DNA of 64,000 nucleotides from Prunella strophiata (lineage: Eukaryota > Chordata > Aves > Passeriformes > Prunellidae): NCBI GenBank assembly GCA_036583965.1, contig JAZBQD010000019.1:6022530-6086529 (forward strand). Direction: 5' to 3'. The notes beneath the pieces were generated by a model. That model searched no databases. It was given only the letters and a program-made list of their open reading frames with translations, and had not been told where the DNA came from. This document shows, piece after piece, positions 37,276-51,573 of this stretch. The translations under genes were made by a program, and so were the position numbers. Each line of letters starts with the position of its first letter. Positions within the stretch are counted from its first letter, which is position 1.

Positions 37276-39819
37276 GGGGCAGTGAGGATGAGAGCAGTGT
37301 GAGGCATGGGGATAGATGCATTCCTTTCTCTCAGGGCCATGCTTTGAGTACTCACAAGACATTCTGGAAGGGTACTTCTTAAAAGCTTGTCTTTGGCCCT
37401 GGGAAAGGCATCCTTCCCAGCTACCTTGGGGTGTCCCAAGCACCCCAAGGCAGTGCTGAGGTCTGACTCTGTCCTATCAGGTGGGGAGGAAATTGGCAGC
37501 AGGCTCTGGGGATACCCTTTGTTTGCTTGTGTTATTACCAAGGAGCAGGAAATAATGATTTATTAATGCTTCTGTGATTCTCCTACATCAGGCTATGAAG
37601 GGAGAAATTCAGTTTCTGGCTGATAATCGTGGCTCTAATGAGCAGTAAATGTTCCTTGCAGAGCAGCGGCCTGTGGGGTGCTGCTAGGTGGTAGTCCTGG
37701 TTCTCTGGTATCAGTGCCCGCATAGCCAGTAAAGAGCTGTTATCCCAAGATCACTGCTCTGGTCCAGAGTAATCATCTTTGTAAATGCTGGAGCCACCCT
37801 AACAGCAGCTGAACCAAAACCAGGCTTCCCTGCCCCTGTACCTTTACATCTGGTGCTTCAGAGCCTGGCAGTGATGGCTCTGGCTGGCAGGACACTGTCC
37901 CAGTCCCTTGGAGATGGAGGGTGGAGGATCCCAGCCTGCACAGGAGCTTCCCAGAGGGAGCTGGGAAGTGGTGAGGCTGGTTTGTGCTTCCCACATGCCA
38001 ATTTACTGTAACCAAGGCAAGTCACCTCCTAGCTATCATCAAAGTGCTAGTGTTTATTCCAGGGGATTTTTGGGGTGGATTTGCCTAGGGCTGGTGCCTG
38101 AGCTGGTGAGGCCATTAATTAGAGCAAACAATATTGACTTTCAGCCTCTTTTGAGAAACTGAGGATCATTTTAAAGAGGCAGATCCCTAAAAAGGGCCCC
38201 GTGCCAATCCCTCACCATTCCAGGAAGGTTGGAGCCAGCCTGGCTCATCCCATCCTGGCCTGTGCCTCCTGCTCTAACAAGGATTTAACATCCCCACTAC
38301 AAGTCCACAGAGGAACTGACCTTCTTTCCATATTTATCTCTGAGAGAGAGTGAGATCATTACAAACAATGCAACTCTGAACATTTAATTGCTTGCAATGT
38401 AAATATTACAAATAGTGTTTTCACCCTAAATCCCAGAGTTTCTCAGCCTGTGGAGAAGGGGTGTGAGCTCCTGCTCCTCCAGCCAGCTGCCTGGCCTGAA
38501 GCCAGTGTTTTTACAGTGCCAGGGAGCAGAATTTGGAGTATTTGGGTGCAGACACAGTGGCTGTGTCTTTGTCACCACGTGCCTTGGCAGCTGGAATGTG
38601 GAGCTCCTCAAAGGGCATGCCATCCCATTTCCTGGCACGCTGCAATTCCCTGGACCCTTGGTATTTTACAGCCCTCAGAAAAGGTTTCTTGCTCAGGGCT
38701 TTGTTAGTGTTTGATGTTTTAAGAACACTAAGCAGACACCACTCTCCTAATCCTGTCAGACTTGCAATGAAGCAGATATGTAATCCTTCATGGGTATTAA
38801 ATTTAATAGCAATAAAATCTATTTAAGAATTACACTGTCAAATGCCTCCCTAAGCAGAAGAAAATATTCTTAATTTAAACTTCATCAGAAATCTATTTCC
38901 AGTTGTTATTGTGAAAGTCTCCCCTGCATGTGTGGGGGTAAAGATGAGAAAAATCAGCAACAGGCAGTCCCAGATCACTCTTTTCTGGACACTTTTGAGA
39001 GAAACAATTCCCTGTAATACATGACCATATTCCCATGAGTGCACATACATCTGTACAACTGCTTTCCTATCCATAACAGCAGATGTGGGTGCACTCAGGG
39101 GCACCCCTGTGTTTAAGGAACAGCCCCAAGCTGCATGATGCATATTCATGCTAGGGGCAGGGTTTTGGGGGGTGGGAGGGGAGATGTGCTGGGGGCTGAG
39201 AGAGGAGGTGGAAGCTGTGCCACAGGCAGGATCAGCAGCTCTGGGAGGGATGAGCAGCAGGTGGGGCTGAGTAAGGAATGGGGGGCACAGCCCCGAGGAG
39301 GGGAGCAGTGAGGAGAAGTCCTGAGCCTCTGGTTTTGGTGCCCCTCCTAACTGGGGAGCTGTAGCTTGGCTTTGCTTGGGCTTGGCCCAAACACTGGGGG
39401 AAGCAAGTTCATTTCACAGATGGAAAGCAGGTTTCTCAGCTGAGTAAACAGCTGAGTTAGCTACCTAATTAAACAATAATTTTAGTGTCTAAAAACTTCA
39501 GCTCAGCCTCTATTTTTGGTATGAAATGGATAAAAGGTCCTTATCTGACCCTCAGTGTCCCAGGGCTGTGGTTGGGAGCCCTGGTGCAGGCAGGAGGATG
39601 AGGTGGAGCTGCCATGGTGGTGGTACCTGAGACTCAGCTCACAGCAGAAGAGAAAGTCTTACAGAAAAAAGCTTTTGTGAGACTTCAGGTCGAGAAAAAG
39701 GAGGAAAACTCCATCTTCACTGGCTGTGAGCTGTGCAGCATGATGTGGTGGGCAAACCACGGAATGGTCATTTCAGATGCTGAGTAACTTTTCTCCGAGG
39801 ATTCCCATCCTCCTCCTCC
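37276..39819. other. Intergenic, no gene recognised
   Basis: Unique sequence rising in GC to the right. The segment 39410-39510 (TCAGCTGAGTAAACAGCTGA then CCTAATTAAACAATAAT) has enhancer-like texture. No exon was recognised. Confidence 0.5.
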
Positions 39820-40860
39820 TCCCACCAGCCGTGGCACGGGGAGCTGGGAGCAGAGACTGCTTCGGAGGTGAGACCTGCAGAAATCCAGCTCGTCCAGAGC
39901 CTGTCACTCCCTGTCAGGACACCAAACAAATGCTGTGTGACATGAGTGCCCCCTCTCCACCTCCCCATCCCGCCGGGCAGTCAGGCAAACACCCGGGTTT
40001 GTTGTGGTTTACACGAAAACTTCTCCCATGTGACAAAACGAAGCCTGTGGTGTCACCCAGACCCAGCCGGCCGCCGGCACAGGAACTGCCCTGATACCAC
40101 GGGCTAATCAAGGAGCTTTTAAATCGTTTCCGCCCGCGATATGATAAAGTGCTGACTCTCCTCGTCAGGAAGCCTTGAGGAAGGTGGCAGGGTTTTCCAT
40201 GCCACCCCTCCCTTCCTACGAGGAGCTGCCGGCAGCTGCCCTTGCAGGGACGCCGGGGCAGGGATGGATGATGCTCCTTCCCTTCTGAAGGCACGGAGCA
40301 TCCCCGCCGTGGCTCTGGATGCTGGGCAGGGGGTGGTTTTTGGGGTGGCAGGCAGCTCAGCTGGCTTTGCTCAGTGCCACAGCCCGGTGCCATCCTCCCG
40401 AGAGGGTTTTTTCACATCCATCCAGGGCGGGCATCTCTCTCCGGGCTGCCGGGCGTCCCGGGCTGAGCCTGCTCCGACAGGAACCCGGGGAGAGCCGGAG
40501 CTCGCAGATGTCTCCCCTTACAAACCCGGCAAAGCGGGTGGAAATCCCCCGCCCGGGGCTGGAGCAGGGGGAGCTCCAGGCTCTGGGATGAGTTTTGGTT
40601 TGATCCCGATTAAGAGAGGGCAGCAGGAGCCTGAGCCAGCGTGGCCCCGCTGCTCGCAGCCTCAGATGACCCCGGGTGAGTCCGAGCTGCTGGCAGCGCT
40701 GCTCTGCGCAGAGAACTCCTCCGGAGCAGCCCCGAGAGGAGCCCTCCCTGCCCGCGATGGGCGCTGGACGGACGGCGAAGCCTTGTGCTGAAAAGCGAGC
40801 CTTGGTGGGGATGAGTCTCTGCGGAATTCACAAGTCCCTCATCATTTCTCACGCGTGCAC
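39820..40860. promoter_or_regulatory. Orphan CpG island upstream of HIF1A
   Basis: About 1 kb with high GC. I counted by eye roughly 39 CpGs in 40201-40800, an observed/expected ratio near 0.65-0.7, far above the surrounding DNA. No known exon is recognised. A strong donor-like sequence, CCGG|GTGAGT, lies at 40676, and a 14-bp palindrome (AGCTGCCGGCAGCT) at 40224-40237. The 175-codon frame at 40264-40791 looks like a GC-rich chance frame. The island could be the promoter of a non-coding RNA, an alternative HIF1A first exon about 18.5 kb upstream, or a CpG-rich enhancer. Confidence 0.6.
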
Positions 40861-43800
40861 TGGGAAACCATCGCCTCAATCACACTTACAGCAACACAGG
40901 CATTGTATTTCACACGGAAAACCTATATGCTTGGAAAACATTTAGTCCATGAAGGTTTGACATTAGCTAAAACCTCTGAGAGAAACATCTTTCAGACTGA
41001 GAATTTGAGCTGTGGAATAAGCAGACTGAAGTCCTCTAAACTTGGGTTTTTTACAGGATTAGGAACGTGTGATAAAAGGCACATATTTGTGTGGCTGAGT
41101 CACCCCCTTGTAAACAGAGTGTCGCAAGAATGCTTTCCTTGAAACACCTTCCCTTGGAGCAGCCAAGCCTTGACCCTTCCAGACAGCATGAAAATATCTG
41201 TATATATAGTTCCAGTGGATTTTCATACTGTCTGACCAGCTGCCAGCAGCTGCTTAGGAGCTGCCTTCCCTGGAGGCAAGGACACAAACAGGAATCTGTG
41301 CTATGGCTTCAATTTTCTCTTAAAATGTAAAACTGAATTTTAAACAAATGAGAGAAGTTGGCTATTCTGTGATGGATGCTCTGTACCTGCTGACTGATGG
41401 AGGCTCTAAACCTGCTCCCAATGCAGCAACACTGATTTATATGAGCTGAGGATTGAGACCCTTGGATTTATGTTAGACAGTGTGGCTTTTGACTCCTGGT
41501 TGTGTCCTGGGGAGTGCAGGAGAGGGAAAACTCACCCAAGTAAAAGGCAGCTGCTTGCCTCCATGTCTGTGGCAGAACAATATTGGCCTCTTAATTTCCT
41601 ACTGATTAAACTGTAGGAAAACAAAATCTGCTTTGCCTGGAGCGATTTGGCTTCAGCTCAAAAGCTTTCTCATCAAAATGAAATATCATTTGCTGTGAAA
41701 CCGTTAGCAGGAGGATAAATGTAGTTATAAAAGCAGCTATTTGTAAGACCCAAGTGGGGAGCAGCAAAATGCTGTAATTTAGGAGAAAATCTCCACAAGG
41801 GCTCTGGAGGGCAAAACTCCTTATAAAGCCCAAGTTTCATCAGGACTGTGTGATGAAACAGAGAATTGTTCAGCTGCCCATCACTCAGACACAGAAGCAT
41901 TTTCTTTCCTAACATCTCTCTTGGCTTGTCTAAAAGATGAGCTGGTTGGCACAGGGCTGGTGGGACCCTCCAGTCTGGCATTGATGTCCCCAAGCTCAGA
42001 AGAGGGCTTGGAGACAATTTGTTTGGGAAGCACGAGGTTGGAAATGGTGGTGCAGCCCCTTGAACACCCACATGCTGTGATCAGCAGGGCTCAGGGCTGG
42101 AAAATGAAGTATAACCTATATAATCCTACATAATGCCTAGTAAATAGCAGGTCATTTTAGTCCTGGGAAATAGCCACAAGAGGGAGATGTGATTGGATGT
42201 GCCAAATGGATGTCTTTAATAGGCAGGAATCTTGAGAAATTGAGTATTAGTTCAGAGCTTACTAGAAATCCAGGAAAAAATTTCACCACAGGAGCCTGAA
42301 GTTTTGGGGTGACCACATATCTGAGCTGAATTTAGGAAGTACTTTTACAATAACAAAATTGTCCATGATTCATTTTTGCCTTAAAATCTCCCTAGTCCTA
42401 ATGAAAAACTGTGTTTTCTTGAACACTGCCTGAATTCCATTAACAATTTTAAGTGAAAAGAGGGGAAACATCGAGCTCCCCAAAACCCTAACAAAAACAG
42501 GAAATCAGATTTTCATTTCAGGTTGATTCAAAGAAAATTTTTGATCAGTGAACCACAAATTCCCTCATTCAGACAGCACAGCTGTAATTATCCTGCCCTA
42601 AAGGGCCGAGTGACCGGGTGATGCTGCAGCGTTTTGGAGCGTGCTGTGGAGATGGCTTGAATCTGCTTCCTGCATTCTGTGCTTTCAGCTTAAACAAAAC
42701 ATTTCTTGAAAGCCATCAGTCTGTCACCTTTCCCCCGTGTGAGAATCGTTTCTGCTAAAAATAAACCTCCTTCTTTCTCCCCTTTCTCTCTTTTTTCCCC
42801 TCCTGTCCTCCACAAACCCAGACTCTGATACCAAGAGTTCTGTGGGGCTGAAGATTTAAGAAGTGTAGCCAGGGCTGTGGATACTCCCTCTAAAATCATC
42901 TCTGTGCCCTTTAAATCATCTGACTCTCCACTGTCATTGTAACAATGGGGAAAAAACTCTTTTTTCCTCCTCTTAGAGCTGCTCCGGTTACATAACTGCT
43001 AATACAGTATCTGGCTCCTCTTGACCATCTGTCCTTGGGGCTTTCAGACCTATTTACACACAAACAGACTAACACCCATCTGAAAGTCATCTCAGGCACA
43101 AAGAAAGGATCCTTTTGCCTCCCCAAAATAATCCTTCTCTGCAGGGCTCTGAATAGCTGGGAGGCAAAGTGAGTGCCAGGTTGGTGCTTAGGTTAATCTG
43201 CTTAGATCGACTAACACAGTTGTGCAAGAGTAGAAAATATCCAGTCAAGTAAATTACATCATCCAGGGAAAAGCTATTCTAAAGAAAGCTCACGCTTTAT
43301 AAGCCTGAGCAAAATCCTGCTCAGGTAAACATTTACATAGATTTACAAGCAGAAGCTCATTGCTTTCCTTGTGGAAAAAAAAAATAAAATAAAAAAAAAA
43401 AAACAAAGAAAAATGGAATCTTTGAAGTTTTTTGGCTAATAGAAAAACATCTAACTAAATTAATTAACTGGCCAAGATCCAGAATGAATTAAAAACCCAT
43501 TACAAATTTTCTCACATTAGTAGTACTAAGTAGGTAAAGTCCCCAATCCAGAAGAAAGGAGATCAAGGTGTTGCTTAGCATTGTGTGTAAGCAATGGCAC
43601 TTCCCTGGCTATATTGGGTCTATCTTTGAAATGCTGTAATTCCTTCTACTGTCAGACCATATTTTAACAATCTCCATCACCTGATGCTTCACTAAAATAT
43701 TTTGTTCTCTCTGCAGTCTTAAATGCAATATGAGAAGGGGAAAAAAATGAAATTAGGGTGGACAGGGGAATTTAGAGACCGTGAGCACATCTGGATTTAA

Positions 43801-45853
43801 ATATTTAACCCCTGCTGACTTGTTTTTTACTGTCCTGCTCAGAAATATTTTCAGTGTAAGATCTGTTGTCAGTGGTGAGGCTTGGAAAGGGCTGATGGTG
43901 ATGTGCCTGGCTGCCAGCAGCTTTCAGGCTCATCTTTCCCCAGAGGAAGTGCTTGAGCTTCAGCAAAATGAAGGATGGGATCAAAAGCTAAGGAAGGGCT
44001 GGTCCTGTGATGGAGCCTGAGCTGCTGCCATCATCCTGGGTCACATCCTTGGGAATTAGAGCCCAGAGGGCAAGCACCACAATGGCCTCAAGAAGAGTTA
44101 AAGGTGGAAAGGCAGCAGAGGGTGTTGGAGACAGACCAGATCTTGGGGGCTCTGTTACATTCCCTGGCCCAGAGCCCGTTCCAGCCACCTTAGAGCCCTT
44201 GCTGGAAGGAAGGGGTTGTGCAGTGACACCTGAACACACCACACAGGGCTCAAGCTCAGTGCACAGACCCCTGAACCCAGCCTTGGCAGCAGCAGCATCC
44301 CTCCCTCCATGTTGGTTTTGCTTTAGCAGAAAGTTCTGCACCATGCCAAGAGTTCTTCTTCAGCTTTCTGTGGTTGCACTGAGAGCTCTCCTCTAGCAAA
44401 GCTCCTTGCCATGGTTTGAGCTTTAGATTACAGTTTGGGCCCAAATATGCAAGTGTGTCACATTGGGAATTCCCACAGAACAGAGTAAAAGTCATGTAGT
44501 TGGACTAAGTTCATATTTAAATGCAGTAGCTTTTCTTTTTTTTCCTAAGCCCTTGTAAACTTCACCTTGATATAAAATTATATTTAGGTTCAAATTAATC
44601 TTTTGTTTTTTTCCTCTTCTTCCTCCCAAATTCATCTGTTCAAGCCCTTGTCAGTTATAAGAAGACCTAGCTAATCCATTTACATTAATTATCCTTTGGA
44701 ATAATCTTTTCTTGTTACCTTTCCCTCCCATCCCTTTCCATCCTCTTTTTCCTGTGGTCTTGATTCACTTTGGCTTAAAGTCCCATGAAATGAGAGCAGC
44801 CACATTAGTAACAATAAAAGGATAAGGTTTCTGCAAGGGTAATTGAGCCTTTTAGGATTTTATCTGCCTGGCTGTGTTAGCAAAAGGACTATTAAGCAAA
44901 TGTGAAATTTAAAACCAGGTATTGTGTATGATATATTGGCTTCTCCAGTGCACCCATGTGATCAGCTGAATGGGTGATTCATCATTACAAGGCTTAGTGG
45001 TGCTCAGGAGCTGGACAAGGCAGCATTAATCAGGTTCTCCTCACTGACTGCCCTGCCCTGGACTGCTCCAGCCCAGCTCTCCTCTGCCTCTCCCTTCCCA
45101 CTTATTCACCAGTTTGATCTCCCAGATCTGCTCCAGACCATCACTGCAGATAAACTCATCTATCCAATGGGTAAATACACCCATGGACATGTCGTGGCAG
45201 GGTGAGGGTCATAATGTCTTGTCCATACAATTCTGTGAGTCACACTGAGTCCTTGTGTGCATGAGAATGAGGAAAATCCTTAATAAGCATTATTGCTATT
45301 GGTATTTAGTGACAGTCTTGTCACTGGAATAGGTGTACCCATGCAAACATATATTAAATGCCCATTTAAAATCCTCAATCTATTTTTTTTCTATGCTACA
45401 AATGAGCTGATAAATGATTGCAGCCTTTTGGGATTATAACATGAATTGACATTCAAAAAAAAAAGTTCCAGCTCCATCTGTTTAGGTTACATAACTCATG
45501 ATCTCAAGCAATCTCAGGGGCAGGATTTTCTGCATAAATAGTACAATTTCCAGTAAGGAGATTAAGGCTTCTTTGCTGGGAAAGGAAGAAATTACCAAAA
45601 AAGCTGTCATGTCAATGGACACAAATAAATCATGTTCCAAAATACACAGGAAGACAAATTTATGTCATCTAGTCCCTCTGCCTCAGATGCTCCCTCCCCA
45701 CCTGTCAGAAAAAAGCATTTTGCCACAAAACACCATTCATCCTTTAAACATTTACAAAACCCAGTCAGCTCTATTTTCCACATGTTAACTCCTTAAAAAA
45801 TCAGTGCTGCTATTAACGTTGTACATTTTTACAGTTTTAATCCAAGTGGTTTC

Positions 45854-45875
45854 TTTTTTTTTTTTTTTTTTTTTT
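45854..45875. repeat. T22 homopolymer
   Basis: Uninterrupted T22 following GGTTTC. No associated retrocopy was recognised. Confidence 0.9.
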
Positions 45876-47721
45876 AATATCTGATGGCTTCCTGCAAGTG
45901 CTGGACTTCAATAAATCCAAGTGTTGGGAAGCATAAAATATATTCCAGCAGGATAAAGAGAGGCAATCAGAGCAGCTACTCTGGGGCAGCCTGGCAGCAG
46001 ATCCTGCTGTGTGTGATGGAGAGAAAAGCTCTCCCCCAGCATCTGACAGCACTGTGTGCTCATGCTCCATGAAAGCACCTGAGTTTTAAGTTAAAAAGAC
46101 ACCATTTTTGTGTCTGTGAGTGACTAAGGAGAAAACTCCTGGTTTGGCCTCTTTCTGCACACAGACAGGCAAGTGTTCCTGCAGGCAGACTGCTACCACA
46201 CGTCACATCCTCCCCAGGCAAAGCTCCCATTACAAAGCTGCTGGCAGAGAGTGTTTATTAAAGAAACTCACAGCCATGGCAGCACTGCCCCACAGCCAGC
46301 ACTGCACAGGATCTCTGCCCCAGCCAAAACTCCCCTTGCTGGAGGGGGAAAAAAGCAGAGCCCACTTGGGGAAGCCGCAGCTCAGGCTGGAGGTGTGTGC
46401 TGAGCCCCAGCTCAGGGCTGGTGGGTTGCTCCCCAGCATTGCCCAGATCTCTGCCAGGCTGTGGGCTCTCTCCAGGGCCCACCCTGTTTCTGCTCCTGTT
46501 TATTTTTCATTTCCTGCTGCAGCTCTTATGTGCACCAAGGCCCCTCTTATCTATTATGTCTAAGGGTTTAGCATGGACCAAGCCATGGCTACTCAGCAGA
46601 TCCCTGTTTCTCCTTCCTGGTGTCTTTTCCTTGGAAAGCCAAGCGAGTCTGGTGTGTGGTTAACAGGAAATGTTGTGCTGGTGGCTCCCATCTTGCTGCT
46701 AGTGCATTACCATCCCTCTGCTGAAACCACTTCATGCCTGAGTCATGTCTTCACCATCCCTGTGCTCTAGGGCCACTTCCATTCTTTTACTCATCCCCTG
46801 TGTGCTTCAGGAGCTCAGGGACTTCCAAGGATGTCCTGGGAAGTCCTCCCTCTTCCTAAGCTTGGCTATTTGCTTCTCCACCAAAATGGCATGAAAAAAA
46901 TGAGGAGGCCATCATGCTGCTCTCACACAAGTCCCCAGGACTCTGAAATAACTCTTTATCTCCTTGTTTCACCACAGGGGAAGTGGAGTTGCCCATGCTG
47001 ATATGCAGAAGGAACAGAGCAGTAAAGGGGGGACAGCTTGCCTGGAAGCTCCTGTGCTCAGCAGCATCAGCAAACTGAGTGAAACTCAAAGTGCTTTGGG
47101 GCACTGTCCCATTTCATCCCTGGGAAACTGCTGCTTATGACCTACCCAGCTAAACTTCACAGAGACGACTCAGGAAAACAGAGATTATTTTGTGTATGGG
47201 GGAAATACAGAGTCAGTGCCTTCCTGCTGCCTGTCCTCCCCTCTTCCATGCACATCCCCTCAAACTGGCAGGGAGAGTGCCCTGTCTGCAGGGCTATCAC
47301 ACCTGCTTCCCTCCCCAGACAACAGTTTCCCATCAAAACCCCTGTGCCTCAGCTTCACAAAACCCCATCCCAGCTCCCCTGCACTTCCAGCAGGGTAAAT
47401 GGAGACATGGGTTTCCATGGCTGGTCCCCATATTCCTGGAGAAAAGCTGAATATTGAAGTGGAAAAGCCCTGGGTCCTGTGGCTCTGTGGGCACACTGTC
47501 AGTGCCACAGAGAGAACTGACTGAAGAGTTGCAAAATGCCATTTTGTCAGTCAGTATGACTGACTATGAACATTTCCCATCATCTAGAAAGAGAAAGGAC
47601 AACTTCTGGCCTGGCCAAGTGGAGAAGAGAGCAGTTGCTGGAGCAGGAGCTGCCTGGGAGCAGGGAACAGAGCCAGTGACCTGAACCCAGCCCCATTTAA
47701 CCCCTGCTGCCCTGCAGAAGC

Positions 47722-47785
47722 TGCAGTCATTTCCTAAAGGTCAAAATGGTGTTATAGCAGGACATGAACCCTGGTGCTGTTTCAG
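47722..47785 (+). mobile_element. Possible ancient SINE (MIR-like) remnant
   Basis: TCATTTCCTAAAGGTCA, TATAGCAGGACATGAACCC and TGGTGCTGTTTCAGAG resemble the MIR 3' region order (CTTGCCCAAGGTCA, then GAACCCAGG). The span is too short and diverged for a confident call. Confidence 0.22.
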
Positions 47786-50700
47786 AGGGATGGATCAATG
47801 CTCCTGACATGGGAAAGAGGAGGCAGAGCCCCACTGCCATGGAGAGGGCTGGCAGCACTGTGTGGCTTGCAAGCCAGTTTACAAAATGGACTTGCTAATG
47901 TACTTATGCATTAATTGCTATTTAGCAATGAGGTGTTTGGGAGGAGTTGCCCAGACAGGAGAGATTAGACAGGGCCAACAGAAGAAGAGATGCTAATCGA
48001 TGAGATGATGGACTTTCTCTGGTCTGATAAGTTGGCTAACTCCAGGAAATTTTTTTTTCCTCATACCCTTCCTATAAGCCAGCAAGAGCTTGGCCTGATT
48101 TCACTGATATTCAGCACTTTGAAGGTGGCCACATCCAACCTGAGGATGTGTCTGACACTGGCCACAGCCCTGGGACCAGCAGCTGCCTCTGCTTAGCAGC
48201 ACTTTTCAGGTGATTATCCATCTGCACCTTTAATGTTCTTGCACTGAGATGTGCAGGTTTATAATTTATTTTAAAAGATAAACCAGTTGTGCTGTCTCAG
48301 ACATGATTGACAGAACTTCATTACTCTCTCCACAGGGCTGCAGCAGCAATTTCTTTACCATCACACTCAGCAGAGGCTGCAGGACACTCACAGGCTACAG
48401 AAACTCTGAGGTCATGTGGAAACTTTTCACATTAATGAGGGCTCCTGAACAGAATTCTGTTCTGCAAAATAAACATTGCTCCTGAGTAGCTTTTGCTCAT
48501 TTAGGTCACTTTCAGCCATTTTTTACCATGAGTTTGCTTAGCAGGGAAAAATAATAAAAGTTGCATGATGCAAGCTACTTGTCTTTTCTTGATGGGGTAA
48601 AAAACATAGGAGGGGACTTTTTATTTGTAAAAAATCTGTGTTAGGATGATTGTGGTTACCTCACAGCTCTGTGAATCTGGAAACTGTGAATCCCTGAGAA
48701 ACTGACTGGTTGTCTACGTGATCTAGAAGAAGTCAGTGGGCTGACAACAACCTTTGGGTTGAGCCAAGCCTACTTTGAGGGGAAAAGGGGTGGGTTTTGT
48801 TGGGTTTTATGCTTGTGGCTGTTTTCTCACATCTCTGATTTTCCACTGAGAAGCCACAGAGGCAGAGCAGGCTGCCTGTCCCTGCCTTTCCTGCAGCCCA
48901 GTGCACTGGGGACACCTCACATGGGCTCTGTCCCCTCCTCTGCACATACCTGTGGGGAAGAAAGGTCACACCAAGATGCCACCTAAGGGACACTGCTCAG
49001 CCAGCCAGGCTGGCTGGAGACGAGCCTCAGATCTCTCTGAGGTGATTCCCTAAGGGATTGATTTTTTTTGTTTGTTCACTTTCAAGCTTATATCAATTAA
49101 AAACCTTTCAGAAGTGTTCCTGTTACACCAGAATGGATTCTCCCCCTTGGAAGCCCATGTTCTACTCCTGCAATTAGATTTCTTTTCTGCTGCTTTGGGA
49201 GAAGTTGTTCAGCTGCTGGTCCTATCAATAATCCAGGAGCTGCTGTGCTCAGGCCTACTCTTGCTTTTACCTGGGGGAGATTGCAGCAGTGCTGCCTTCT
49301 CTCACTTTTGCGTAACAGTTCCTGTAAAATAAATGAGTAGTAGAAGATGCTATTGCTACAATCCTCTTGCATTCTTAAAAAGAAAGGCATGAAATGGTGA
49401 TGAAATTTCACTGGTTTTTGACCTTGCCATCCAGTTCTTTGATGATGTGCTTTGTTCATGGTAAACCAGGAGCTTCCCAACTAAAAATTAAAATCACATC
49501 CATGAACAAACCTTTTTCTCCTTTCCAAGACAAGAGGAAAACCAAAAATTGATCAGCTTGTGTGTCTCTCTCTGTTGTATGCATTAATACCTTTATGAAC
49601 TAAAGGTTTGCCCTGATCAAAAGCAGTCAGCATAAACAAATTTTCATTTGGTTCTGAAAATGGTGAGGTCTGTGGTCATTCTTATCTTATCCTACAAGAT
49701 CTTTATTTCCCACGCTCATGAGTTGCTTCTTATTGATGAACATTTCATTATTTAGTGCATGATCTCAGATAGCAAAGTGAGGTTTGATGCACCAACTTTG
49801 TCATTATGGTTCTGAATTTTGCTTACTCAGTTCCTTGGCAAACTCCTTCTATCCTGTGTTGACATCTTATAAACCCAGGGGTTCCCTGGGCTCTGAAATG
49901 CTGGGCTGTTAGTTCCTACCAGAGCCATGCCAAAGTCTTCATTAATGATATAGAAGTGCCCCCAGCCCATTCTATGCCTCCATTATATTGCTTTTTCTGA
50001 TTTTCCCACCTGCCAAAGTGCTCTGATGACCCAGCATTGGTGGTCCTTGTTTCACTGCCCTACATTTCACCCTTCCTGTGCTCCACAGCATCTCCAGCTA
50101 AAGGAATGAGAAGTTTGAGCAAAGAAATGGCTGGAAAGCCATCAAAGGGGAAGCTGGTCTCTTTGCTGCTGGCTGAGGTGGGTAGCACTAAGGAGAGGAC
50201 ACCAGGCAGAATGCTCAGATGTTGCTTTGTGGCCAAATACCTGGAGCTGTTCAGTCACTGCCCATCCTCAGCTCCTGGCCTTGGCTTTTGTGACAGGAGT
50301 TGTTCTGCTGGAAAGTACCTATTACACCTTTCCTAAGTGGAGAACTCAGCCTCTGTTCCAAAGGACCACATCCACAGACTATTTATGTATCTAGGTCCAA
50401 CTGATTTTTATCTCAGCTGCCTGGATACCTTTGCATATCTAGACCTGGGTGTTTTGTCTGTGGTCATGAAGGAAGTCTATGGTAAGCAAAGAAGTGAAAA
50501 CACAACGCAAGCTAAAGTTGTAACTACTTGTGCCACTCTTCCCTTTGCTGGGAATTTTTTGGGAGCTGGAGAAAATCTCATTCTGCTGTGAATAACAGCA
50601 GTATGTTACCTCTGCATTTTGGTATTTGTCTTTAAAATAAAACCCCACATTGCTGCAGCAAATGATGCCTATTGATTATTCCCCTCAGAAGCTGGAGAGC

Positions 50701-51550
50701 TCATTTCAGCTGGCACTGCTGTGGCTGAAAGCCAGCACTGCAATTGATCATTTAATTAACTGGAAGAAAATTAAAGGAACTGTAATCTGTGTCTCAGCTC
50801 TGTTGTTATCAAGCTGGCAAAGTGCTTCTTTCTGCCTAGAGCAACGATCAGCTCCTTGACCCTGTGATTTTGAAACACCTGTTTAGGCATCCCCCCTCAC
50901 CTACCCACCTGGATTTCTGCAAGGCAGGAAGCAACACAGCTGGATCCTTCCTCCATCTTCTTCCCAGATACTTCAGGGGCACCTGACACCTCTCAAGTGG
51001 GCTGGATCAGCTAAACCCACCTCTCACCACCTCTGTGAAGGTGAGATTAATGTGAAGAACCATGAAGGTTTGAGATTAATAGGTGGAAAATCTGGAAAGT
51101 CTGGAAGAAAAATGGATGTACTATAGAAGTAATTTATTTAGAGGCTGAAATGAGAGCATGGGAGCTCTTGAGTTCAACATTTCCTTAAAGGGATTGAGAT
51201 ATTGATTTTTATTTTGCTACTTCAAATAAGTAAGAGGGAACAGTGTGTTTGAGAGAAAAATTACTGGTCCTGAAAAATCTGTCAAGCTCTTAAAGCTTTG
51301 GCTTAAACAAGCAACTTGAGTGGTCTGTGAACACAGAGAGGAAAAAAAGAAAGATTTAAGAAGGCATTGTTTTAACAATTGTGTTGCCATATCAAGAGAA
51401 TAAAGGCAGCTGCTTCGAACTTGTCTTTGCATGCCCAAGTAATATGTTAATTACCTCATTCCCCCATAAATGCCTACAGTCCTCCAAAAGGCATGTTAAA
51501 ACAGACATAGTCATTAAAGCTTGCACTGCATTTTCTAATGTGTTGCTGGG

Positions 51551-51573
51551 AAAACAAACAAACAAACAAATAA
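51551..51573. repeat. (AAAC)n microsatellite
   Basis: About five AAAC/CAAA units with an AAAT end. Confidence 0.85.

Noticed and set aside
35763..37382. Long open frames of up to 539 codons on both strands over the 20-bp minisatellite
   Set aside because: The repeat lacks stop codons in most frames and the frames run into the N gap. The predicted 20-residue repeats occur in every frame and on both strands, so they reflect the DNA repeat, not proteins.
39914..40393. 159-codon minus-strand frame in the orphan CpG island
   Set aside because: Low stop density follows from high GC. It overlaps an equally long + strand frame, and no domain is seen.
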